Assembly (NCBI GenBank): GCA_002346675.1
Contig: DEAI01000040.1
Span: 1 to 40,460 of the forward strand
Origin: Fidelibacterota bacterium UBA2986
Lineage (GTDB): Bacteria > Fidelibacterota > Marinisomatia > Marinisomatales > AB-629-J13
Direction: 5' to 3'
DNA: 40,460 nucleotides
Every line of letters starts with the position of its first letter. Position 1 is the stretch's first letter. A program made the translations under genes and the position numbers. The notes beneath the pieces were generated by a model, which did no database searches, had not been told where the DNA came from, and was given only the letters and a program-made list of their open reading frames with translations. This document shows positions 1 through 7,393 of this stretch, piece after piece.

Positions 1-1
1 A

Positions 2-1186
2 TATAGTTATAGTGAGTTTAAGCTCTATCCCCGAAATGAAAATGATTTTACCACAGGATCTGGAGAGTCCAGCATTAACGTTGACTTTCAGTCAGGCTGG
101 AACCTGGTTGGGGTTTCTATGAATGTGGAATCCTTTTTGTATACTGATGTGTTTACTGAATCTGTGAATGGAACTATGTATGGGTTTAGCAATACCTATA
201 GCTCTGAGTCTGTGTTTAGCCCCGGAAATGGCTACTGGCTTTATTTCGATAATACAGGTTCCCAGGTTATTGCTGGGCAACCAATTGAATCAGTCTCAGT
301 CACCCTTTCTGAAGGGTGGAACTTGATATCTGGGCCTTCGGTATCCGTGAATATTGGCGATGTAATTGACCCAGATAACATAATAGTTTCTGGTACTCTT
401 TATGGCTTTGAGTCAACCTATTTTTCGGCAAATGATATTGAGCCAGGAAAAGGCTACTGGCTGAATGCCGACAGTGCTGGTGAAATAACACTGACAACAG
501 AAAATAGAAGTTCAGAGAAAATATCTAACTCAAACTATTTGTCGGATGCTTCTCTCTTGACTATGAATGGTGTCCCGCTATATTTTGGGGTTGAAATTTC
601 ACAGGACAAGTTTGATATGTTTTCACTTCCACCTCTTCCACCTATAAATTTATCTGATGGAGCAGCAGATTTTTTTGATGTTCGTTTTGCAGATGATAAA
701 AAGGTCCTGATTTCAGACGATAAAATTATGATAACGGGGACAAATTCGGAGATTCAGCTATCATGGTCCATACATCCCAACTTTGGAAATGAACAGTGGC
801 AGTTGATAGATGAATTTGGAAAGGCTTTTTCATTATCAGGAACTGGAGAGATCGTGGTTTTCCCTGTTTCCAGTGCCTATCACCTTAAGAAGGTTAATAC
901 TATACCAAATCGTATTACTTTAGATCAGAATTTCCCCAACCCATTTAACTCAACAACAACAATTACATTTGGAGTGCCCGTGGAATCATATACTTCACTC
1001 CATATTTTCAGCTTAGATGGGAAAAAGGTTTTTACCTTAGTTGATGATTTTATAAACCCAGGTATTCATTCGATTCAGTGGAATGGAACGGACGAGAGAG
1101 GAACCAACATTTCAAGTGGTGTGTATATGTATCACCTATCAGTAGGGTCTTATTCTGAACTGAGAAAGATGGTTCTAATCAAGTAA
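2..1186 (+). CDS. T9SS-sorted surface protein, 3' part (5' end outside window)
   Basis: The reading frame is open to the left edge, so the ATG at 119 is internal and the true start lies outside. What is visible begins in a linker, then carries two back-to-back copies of a module: SGWNLVG...GYWLYF (from about 92) and EGWNLIS...GYWLNA (to about 496). A linker with a double-proline stretch (LPPLPP, near 622) follows, then a FlgD-like/T9SS type A sorting domain (about 919-1183) with the NFPNPFN signature, an LDG turn and a final KMVLIK. In this family the C-terminal domain directs export through the type IX system and surface attachment. No catalytic domain is visible in the retained part, so the protein's function is unknown. 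A 58-bp gap separates it from the next gene. Confidence 0.85.
   Translation, partial: YSYSEFKLYPRNENDFTTGSGESSINVDFQSGWNLVGVSMNVESFLYTDVFTESVNGTMYGFSNTYSSESVFSPGNGYWLYFDNTGSQVIAGQPIESVSVTLSEGWNLISGPSVSVNIGDVIDPDNIIVSGTLYGFESTYFSANDIEPGKGYWLNADSAGEITLTTENRSSEKISNSNYLSDASLLTMNGVPLYFGVEISQDKFDMFSLPPLPPINLSDGAADFFDVRFADDKKVLISDDKIMITGTNSEIQLSWSIHPNFGNEQWQLIDEFGKAFSLSGTGEIVVFPVSSAYHLKKVNTIPNRITLDQNFPNPFNSTTTITFGVPVESYTSLHIFSLDGKKVFTLVDDFINPGIHSIQWNGTDERGTNISSGVYMYHLSVGSYSELRKMVLIK
92..496 (+). repeat. GWNL/GYWL module pair, copy 1
   Basis: Two tandem units of about 65-70 residues. Each opens with GWNL(V/I), passes through GT(M/L)YGF and ends in PG.GYWL. Homologous pairs recur at 15724-16140, 35563-35979 and 38085-38493. 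It is probably a beta-rich surface domain; no function is known to me. Confidence 0.75.
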
Positions 1187-1244
1187 GTTAATCTCTCATT
1201 TTACTATCTAGTTTTTTCTTATACAGGTTTTTATAAGATCGCTT

Positions 1245-2687
1245 ATGATTTTCCGGAACATTTTTATTGTAACTTTATGTGGAGTGATTGCTATTTGTCA
1301 AACTCCGGATCATTTAATATTTTATAAAATAAGTCCTGGAGAATCAAACGGTGAAGCGGTAGAAATATATAATCCTACTACAGATGAAATAAATCTCGGA
1401 GATTATTATATTACAGATGCTTCCAAGCCAACAGCAGGTTCTTATTATTACAACCTTCCCTCAGGTGAAAACTTTTGGAGTAATTCAATCAATGATTTTA
1501 TAGCACGATTTCCAGATACAACCATTGCTGCAGGGAGCAGTTTTACTTTGAGTTTTCATGACAGCTCCAGGTATTTCAATTATTATGATGAATATCCTGA
1601 TTTTACCTTATTTGGAAATATGAAACAGGCAGTAGAGGGTGAAACTACTATTTCATATGGGGATCATCTTGCATCCATAGAAATACTTCAGAATCCTGAA
1701 GTACTTATTTTATTCAGATGGTCAGAAGGAGAATCAGTAGTACAGGATGTGGACTATTTTTTATGGGGCGATACAACCTATGGAGTTTCAAAAACAGATA
1801 TCCCGGGCTATAACACAGATACCCCACTTTCATTACAATCTGTAATACCTTCAATTTCAGGAGACCAGATTTATCAGAGACGCCGCTTTTCAGAGGTGGA
1901 TGAAATATTGGTTCAAGGGAATGGAATTACCGGACATGATGAAACCAGTGAAAACTTTCTGGAAAGTTGGGCAATATTGTTTAATCCCAAAACTCTCTGG
2001 AAAATCTCAGACATTATTCAGGGAGACCCCGAAAATGACGTTGGTTTTGATGTTACCATTATGGGCTTAATTGTTGAATTTGGGGATAAGCGATCTTCAA
2101 ATGGACCTCAGGTGATCACAATTGAGGATAATGAAGGATTCAGAATGGATCTTACCATATGGGATTGGGATGTGGCACAGTCATCTATTGGATATATGGT
2201 GGATTATTACAACCCCGCAGAATATGTTATACAGGCAAGAGGTATAGTTGATAATTACAGAGGAAACTGGCAGGTTGAGATCTCTTCTGCAAATAATATT
2301 TTAGAGGCAGATGTTTATCTTAAGGAGGGAGTGTATGAGCCCAATCCGGAGACAATATCTGCAAAAATAAAGCCAGCGCCTTTTGTTTTGATCCCAACAC
2401 TGGGAGAAAGACTTGACTTTACATATTCATTTCCCGATGATTCACGGGTAGTGGTTCGGGTATTTGACTTAAGTGGTAGATTTGTTACCACGTTGGTAGA
2501 TCGATATTTTGAAAATGCGGGAACTGTAATCAGAGTTGAAGATAAATCAGATTGGGATGGTAGAAACCATCTGGGTGAAATAGTTAATCCAGGTACTTAC
2601 CTAATGCATATTGAAGTGAACCAGTTTCATTCAGGAAAAACATTCATTGATTATGCTCCGGTAGTTGTAGGAGTTAAATCAAATTGA
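1245..2687 (+). CDS. Lamin-tail-domain/OB-like exported protein with FlgD-like C-terminus
   Basis: 480 aa. The signal peptide ends ..IAIC with Gln following. Residues 25-245 resemble a lamin tail domain: E.(V/I)E(I/L)YNPT followed by I.LGDYYITD, closing with GHDE...NF..SW. Residues 255-350 resemble an OB fold like those in extracellular nucleases (VTIMGLIVEFGD, then QARGIVDNYRGNWQVEI). Residues 385-470 are a FlgD/T9SS-like C-terminal domain (VFDLSGR, NPGTYLMHIEV), but the usual PNPFN opening is not evident and it ends in VVVGVKSN. No nuclease active site is present. LTD plus OB is the N-terminal architecture of ExeM/NucH-type nucleases, whose EEP domain is missing here but present in genes of the same run. 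Its stop overlaps the next start. Confidence 0.7.
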   Translation: MIFRNIFIVTLCGVIAICQTPDHLIFYKISPGESNGEAVEIYNPTTDEINLGDYYITDASKPTAGSYYYNLPSGENFWSNSINDFIARFPDTTIAAGSSFTLSFHDSSRYFNYYDEYPDFTLFGNMKQAVEGETTISYGDHLASIEILQNPEVLILFRWSEGESVVQDVDYFLWGDTTYGVSKTDIPGYNTDTPLSLQSVIPSISGDQIYQRRRFSEVDEILVQGNGITGHDETSENFLESWAILFNPKTLWKISDIIQGDPENDVGFDVTIMGLIVEFGDKRSSNGPQVITIEDNEGFRMDLTIWDWDVAQSSIGYMVDYYNPAEYVIQARGIVDNYRGNWQVEISSANNILEADVYLKEGVYEPNPETISAKIKPAPFVLIPTLGERLDFTYSFPDDSRVVVRVFDLSGRFVTTLVDRYFENAGTVIRVEDKSDWDGRNHLGEIVNPGTYLMHIEVNQFHSGKTFIDYAPVVVGVKSN

Positions 2688-3571
2688 ATCAAATAATTTC
2701 AATTTTATTTTCTCTTTTAATGACCAATGTTATTTTAGGTCAGTCTGTGAGTGATTATACTTATACAGGAGTTTCTGGGAGCGCATCGGTTGGAACTATG
2801 ACTCCCACTACCGGTGGAATTCATAGTTTGTTTCATAACCCCGCAACTTTATCAGAGGTCTCTGATCAACTTATAAATGTTGGAACTGCTGAGCTCTATG
2901 GTATTCCCTATACGCATGCGGGATGGATTCAGAGCTTTAAAGGGTTGGGTGTAATTGGTGTTTCTACAGAGATTTCAAAAGTCACTTTTGAAAAGGTAGA
3001 GCTCTCTACAGAACAGAGGATTGGTATCTCCCATGGATTTAATTTGCAAAAGGATAAGAATTCTACTTTGGCTTTGGGGGTGACGCTTAACCATTTTTCA
3101 TGGATTTTGGGACATTCAGCAGGTACAGCAGGAGATGGGTCAGATGGGATACCAGGGGGAATGTCAAATTCGTGGGGATTGGATATAGGTGTTATAGGGT
3201 CGCTGCGTGACAAGCACAGAGTAGGTGCCATGATTAAAAATGCTGTTTCATCCACCATAGGTTCAGGAGGGACAGAACAATCTCTGCCAAAAAGGCTCTC
3301 AGCTGGAGTTTCCTATACACCATTTAAGGGGCTCATGACATCGTTTCTTTTTGAGAGAGCATTGGGCGAAGACATTCAAATTAAAGGTAGCATTCACTTT
3401 GATGTAAGTCCCTCTATACATTTAATCGCAGGTGTACAATCTAATCCCAACCGACTGGGGATTGGTGGTTTTCTATCAGTTTCAAAAATTAAAATCGGGT
3501 ATGCACTGCTTACCCATCCAGTATTGCCAATAGTACACCAGACCGGCTTGATATATAATTTTAGTGATTAG
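2684..3571 (+). CDS. PorV/PorQ-like outer-membrane beta-barrel protein
   Basis: 295 aa. The start is a TTG whose last two bases form part of the upstream TGA (TTGA overlap, 2684-2687), chosen because it gives a good signal peptide (MNQIISILFSLL..LG, then Gln); there is no better ATG. After the signal the protein shows a PorV/PorQ-like N-terminus (G.ASVG....GG..SLF.NPATL) and then alternating amphipathic strands with many glycines to the C-terminus, as expected for an outer-membrane barrel. PorV-type proteins act as shuttle or attachment partners in type IX secretion; paralogues without that role are also common. The four-base overlap implies translational coupling with the lamin-tail protein upstream, so that protein may be its partner (inference). 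Confidence 0.7.
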   Translation: MNQIISILFSLLMTNVILGQSVSDYTYTGVSGSASVGTMTPTTGGIHSLFHNPATLSEVSDQLINVGTAELYGIPYTHAGWIQSFKGLGVIGVSTEISKVTFEKVELSTEQRIGISHGFNLQKDKNSTLALGVTLNHFSWILGHSAGTAGDGSDGIPGGMSNSWGLDIGVIGSLRDKHRVGAMIKNAVSSTIGSGGTEQSLPKRLSAGVSYTPFKGLMTSFLFERALGEDIQIKGSIHFDVSPSIHLIAGVQSNPNRLGIGGFLSVSKIKIGYALLTHPVLPIVHQTGLIYNFSD

Positions 3572-3577
3572 TATTTT

Positions 3578-6055
3578 ATGAAAAGGATTGAAATAATTTT
3601 ACTTCTGCCTATTTTACTTTTGGCAGACATTGATTTAAATAATACTTACGGAGAACAATTAAATAGTTTACCTCTATCTGAAAAACAAAAAGAGGATATA
3701 CGAATATTTATAAGTCAGAGAAATGGAATTGATACTATTTATGATTTATTAGAAATTGAAAGTCTTACAATCATTGATATAAATAAAATAAAACCTTTAG
3801 TTGAGATCTTCCCTCGGGAGCAATCATCCTTTATTCGGGAACAGAATTTATCCTCATACAAAGTCAAGCAGTGGTTGGCATCTGAGGGAAGCAAGGAAGG
3901 TCTTTCAGATATATGGTTGGATAGAATTTTCAAACCGGGGAATATAAATGAAATGTCGTATGATGAGCTGAGCGCTTTGCCCAATTTGAGTCCCATTGAT
4001 GTCGCAGCAGTGATGAAACAACAGAGAATAGGAGAAATAAAAGGTTCTTTTGAATTAAGGAATGCTCCAGGAATTAGCTATTGGGGATATAGAAATTTGA
4101 TTGATTTTGTAGATTTTGAGTCGCGAACTGAAAGTAAGCCCCAACTTCATGGTCGATACTCCCAATTAATTCGGACGGTACCCGTTACAACAAACCCTGA
4201 TAATGAAGGTACTATATTAGCTTTCAAAAACTCAAGTCGACCTGAACTATTTCAGAAGTTATCTTTACAATATGGTAACCATATTAAAATGGGATTATCA
4301 CATTATCAGAATATGGGGAATCCCAAAGGTATTTATACAAAAAAAATATATGGCCTTGTAGAAAATATAGATTTGGGTGCTATTCGATTAGATAAATTTA
4401 TTTTAGGAAACTTTTCTGCAGCTTTTGGACAGGGAGTTGTTTTTGAAACGGGGGATTATTTTACTCCACGACGAACAGGATTTGGATTTACAAAAAAAGC
4501 TAATGGAGTTAATGCGGATGGGACTAGATCTAGCCAATATATCTTAAATGGTTTGGCAGTTCAATTTTCCAATTCGTTGTTTCGTACCGCATTTTTTATA
4601 TCCAAGGCCCCCCGAGATGCAATTATTAACAGAGACAGTTCTTTTACATCATTGATTGTCATGCAACCTAGGCTTCCAATGGGAGCTAACAATGATTCCC
4701 TAAAAATTATTTCTCCGCTTACTTCATCGGTGACCGAAATGACTTGGGGTGGAAATGTAAGAGTTATGCCGATTGTCGGACTGCATGTTGGGATTACCGT
4801 GTATGAAAGTCTATATGATCGGATTCTATCCCCTCAGGTTGTTCAGTCAGTTACCGGTGGTGCAGATGATAATGAACCTGATTTTGATTTAGCTTCCAAT
4901 ACCAATGATTATGACGAGTATTCGGGGGATGCTTTTTATCTCTCTTACATGTCTAACTCTGCAGACCCGGAAATTGCAGCAATGTATCAATCAAACGGTT
5001 CCTCTCCAATCTGGAAAGATGCCCAAAGCTATCGAAGGGTTTTGGGTTTTGATTATGGTTTTGTATTAGGAAATATGTCCATTCAGGGGGAGTACGGCGA
5101 AATATCAAAAGGCTCTAACTTTTTTAAATTTAATGAAGTGCCAAATGCATTTGTAACCAGCCTTTATGCGCAATTTGATAATTTAAACTTTTTAGTGTTG
5201 TATCGTGATTACGATCTGGAATTTGATAACCCTTACCAGAGATCATTTTCAAACTATCAGAGATTTAAAACATCCATTTTTGAAGATGGTTATTGGCTGG
5301 AAGATCCTGTGTATAGTTTCCTGTACTCAGGAAATCCACAACCTCAGTCTGAACAGGGTTTTTATTTTTTCACTCGATATCAATTTCACAGATCATTAGT
5401 AAGCTATATAAATTGGGATACCTGGACACGAAAAGCAGATGATGCTAAATACTATCGTACTGTTTTGTCTGTTGATTGGAGACCGGTATTTAATTACAGA
5501 ATTAACATCCGCCAGAAATGGCAGGAGCGTGGCTCTTTTGATATATTTCACCCAAGTCCTTTTGATTCCAGAGAAACACGAATTCGTTTTCGTCTCAGGT
5601 TGTCTCGCTTTAATCAGCTAGAGCTATTGTACTCCCGGGGATATACAACATTTTCCCCAAGGCCAAGACTCACTGAATCAGTAAGTTCTGGTGCAGAAAT
5701 GAAGGTTGGAGATATTGGCTCTCCTGATGAGACAATTGGCATAAGCGGTACTCATAATTTTTCTGATGCAATGACATTGAAAGGTGGTGTTTTGTTCATT
5801 CAGGGATTTTTATGGAATTTTGAAGATACAGATTTTCGAATATTTTCAGCACAACATGGTGCAATGCATTCTTGGGTCTCTTGGCAGTGTTCACCCGTTA
5901 ATAATTTTACAATAAAATTAAAAGTCAGCTTCACCGGATACGACTCTTATTCATCTATCACTTCGGGAAAATCTGATAGTGGAAGATGGATCTCTAAACC
6001 GGTGGTCAATGAAAGTGAATCAGATTTTAGACTTCAGATTGACTATGCAATATAG
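3578..6055 (+). CDS. Helix-hairpin-helix protein with predicted outer-membrane barrel
   Basis: 825 aa. The signal peptide is MKRIEIILLLPILLLA. Residues 18-78 and about 122-180 look like two ComEA-like helix-hairpin-helix segments: LNSLPLSEKQKEDI...NGIDTIYDLLEI, and INEMSYDELSALPNLSPIDV...IKGSFELRNAPGIS. From about residue 185 the sequence is long and rich in Tyr, Phe and Gly with alternating strands (for example QLIRTVPVT, KLSLQYGNHIKMGLSHYQN), typical of a large outer-membrane barrel, and it ends in LQIDYAI. Such HhH-plus-barrel proteins occur in Bacteroidota-group genomes with no established role that I can name. In other proteins HhH pairs bind DNA without sequence specificity or mediate protein contacts. 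It lies six bases after the PorV-like gene and four before the next barrel gene. Confidence 0.65.
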   Translation: MKRIEIILLLPILLLADIDLNNTYGEQLNSLPLSEKQKEDIRIFISQRNGIDTIYDLLEIESLTIIDINKIKPLVEIFPREQSSFIREQNLSSYKVKQWLASEGSKEGLSDIWLDRIFKPGNINEMSYDELSALPNLSPIDVAAVMKQQRIGEIKGSFELRNAPGISYWGYRNLIDFVDFESRTESKPQLHGRYSQLIRTVPVTTNPDNEGTILAFKNSSRPELFQKLSLQYGNHIKMGLSHYQNMGNPKGIYTKKIYGLVENIDLGAIRLDKFILGNFSAAFGQGVVFETGDYFTPRRTGFGFTKKANGVNADGTRSSQYILNGLAVQFSNSLFRTAFFISKAPRDAIINRDSSFTSLIVMQPRLPMGANNDSLKIISPLTSSVTEMTWGGNVRVMPIVGLHVGITVYESLYDRILSPQVVQSVTGGADDNEPDFDLASNTNDYDEYSGDAFYLSYMSNSADPEIAAMYQSNGSSPIWKDAQSYRRVLGFDYGFVLGNMSIQGEYGEISKGSNFFKFNEVPNAFVTSLYAQFDNLNFLVLYRDYDLEFDNPYQRSFSNYQRFKTSIFEDGYWLEDPVYSFLYSGNPQPQSEQGFYFFTRYQFHRSLVSYINWDTWTRKADDAKYYRTVLSVDWRPVFNYRINIRQKWQERGSFDIFHPSPFDSRETRIRFRLRLSRFNQLELLYSRGYTTFSPRPRLTESVSSGAEMKVGDIGSPDETIGISGTHNFSDAMTLKGGVLFIQGFLWNFEDTDFRIFSAQHGAMHSWVSWQCSPVNNFTIKLKVSFTGYDSYSSITSGKSDSGRWISKPVVNESESDFRLQIDYAI

Positions 6056-6059
6056 ATTA

Positions 6060-7385
6060 ATGAGAGAAAAAGTTTTTCTTCTGGTTTTATTCTTTTGTGT
6101 CTCAGTGGGAATCTCTCAATCATATTTTAATCGAATCACAGGGTCCAATCCCTATCTTGGTTCAGCCCGTTCATTTGGAATGGGTAATACTGTACATAGT
6201 GATAGATCCACTCGATTATTGCTGCTAAACCCTGCAGGATTATGGAGGCTCCCCGCTGACTTTTCGTTTGAATATCATTTAAGTGGAAATTCAATTTTGG
6301 AGCGTAGAGGGTTTGATTTAAAAGATTTTTTTGGTGATTATCTTACCACATCAGATTATGTAGTAAATCAAACTAACAGATTTTTCCAAGGGATAGGCAT
6401 ATCTGGATCTAAGACGATGGGATTATATAGGTTAACAGCTGCTATTTCTTCAGACCCGCTAACGTCTTTCGCATACAAATATGAGGAGGAGATTAGAGGA
6501 AGCTTAAGTTTTGATGATGGAATAATTGGGAATAAAGATCCCTTATTAGGGTTTCACTATTATGAGGTACATGGACAATTAGATAAAATTTCTATTGGAT
6601 TAGGAATCAGATATTTGATGGATGAAAAATTTACACTGAATTGGGGATTAGCATATCATAAGGTTTCAGAATCATCGATCCATGATGTTTTTCAGGTTGA
6701 TACATTGAGAAATATGGACGGATACCTAGCAACTATTAATCCCATTAGTGAGATTGTTTTTACTCCAAAGGGTGGATTCCTCAGTTATAGCATTGAATTG
6801 AATACATGGAAGAATATTCATTTTTCATTTTCCATAGATACAGAACTAAAAATTGAATCTGACTCCTACAACCCCCCACTGTTGGATGTTACTTCAGGTC
6901 TCCCAGGTTTTTTTAGTGGTGATACATTGAGCTATCATTTAGCTGGAATCAGCTATGTAAAACCGGCTCGAAAATCTTTTGGAATTTCATATACTACCTA
7001 TGGCAGGACGCCTGTGTATGTTGTGGCTGATTTTACGACTACCGATGGCTATTCAATTGCCTTAAAGAATGATGAAATTTTTCAAATAAATGAAACCAAT
7101 TCATGGCACCTAGGGATTGAATATATGGCTACAAATAAAATTCCTGTGAGAGTTGGGATGGTATATAATCAATCACCATTCCAGGTAATGGATCCACAAA
7201 CAACCATTACTGTAGGAACAGGGAAATCATTTGATGAATTGCAGGTTGATGTAGGGCTTGGATTTCAATCCGGACAATATAAATATCCTGACCTCTTCCC
7301 TGTTGAAAATGATGTTCGTCCCTCTCTTGATAGAGTTACAGAATCTAAATTCAATTTTATGCTGTCAATTTCCTATACAATCTGA
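6060..7385 (+). CDS. PorV/FadL-like outer-membrane barrel protein
   Basis: 441 aa from the ATG at 6060, four bases after the previous stop. It gives a compact signal peptide (MREKVFLLVLFFCVSVGIS, then Gln). ATGs at 6045 and 5979 are in frame but would add a non-signal N-terminus and overlap the upstream gene. The mature N-terminus shows the PorV-like pattern GSARSFGMGNTVHSD followed by LLLLNPAGLW, the usual N-terminal hatch motif of PorV/FadL-type barrels, and the rest alternates strand-like segments up to the terminal FMLSISYTI. Its neighbours (an HhH barrel before, secreted EEP proteins after) suggest an outer-membrane component of the same export or uptake machinery. Which substrate it handles cannot be read from the sequence. 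Confidence 0.68.
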   Translation: MREKVFLLVLFFCVSVGISQSYFNRITGSNPYLGSARSFGMGNTVHSDRSTRLLLLNPAGLWRLPADFSFEYHLSGNSILERRGFDLKDFFGDYLTTSDYVVNQTNRFFQGIGISGSKTMGLYRLTAAISSDPLTSFAYKYEEEIRGSLSFDDGIIGNKDPLLGFHYYEVHGQLDKISIGLGIRYLMDEKFTLNWGLAYHKVSESSIHDVFQVDTLRNMDGYLATINPISEIVFTPKGGFLSYSIELNTWKNIHFSFSIDTELKIESDSYNPPLLDVTSGLPGFFSGDTLSYHLAGISYVKPARKSFGISYTTYGRTPVYVVADFTTTDGYSIALKNDEIFQINETNSWHLGIEYMATNKIPVRVGMVYNQSPFQVMDPQTTITVGTGKSFDELQVDVGLGFQSGQYKYPDLFPVENDVRPSLDRVTESKFNFMLSISYTI

Positions 7386-7393
7386 CTTATTAA

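Noticed and set aside
119..1186. ATG at 119 as the start of the first gene
   Set aside because: The same frame is open to base 2 and encodes the SGWNLVG opening of the module upstream of it, so 119 is internal.
2929..3258. 109-codon open frame on the minus strand
   Set aside because: Shadow of the PorV-like gene; Pro/Ser-rich with no recognisable domain and no room for a promoter.
5979..6059. Longer start for the second barrel gene
   Set aside because: It would overlap the HhH-barrel gene by 77 bases and bury the signal peptide. The ATG at 6060 gives a clean one.
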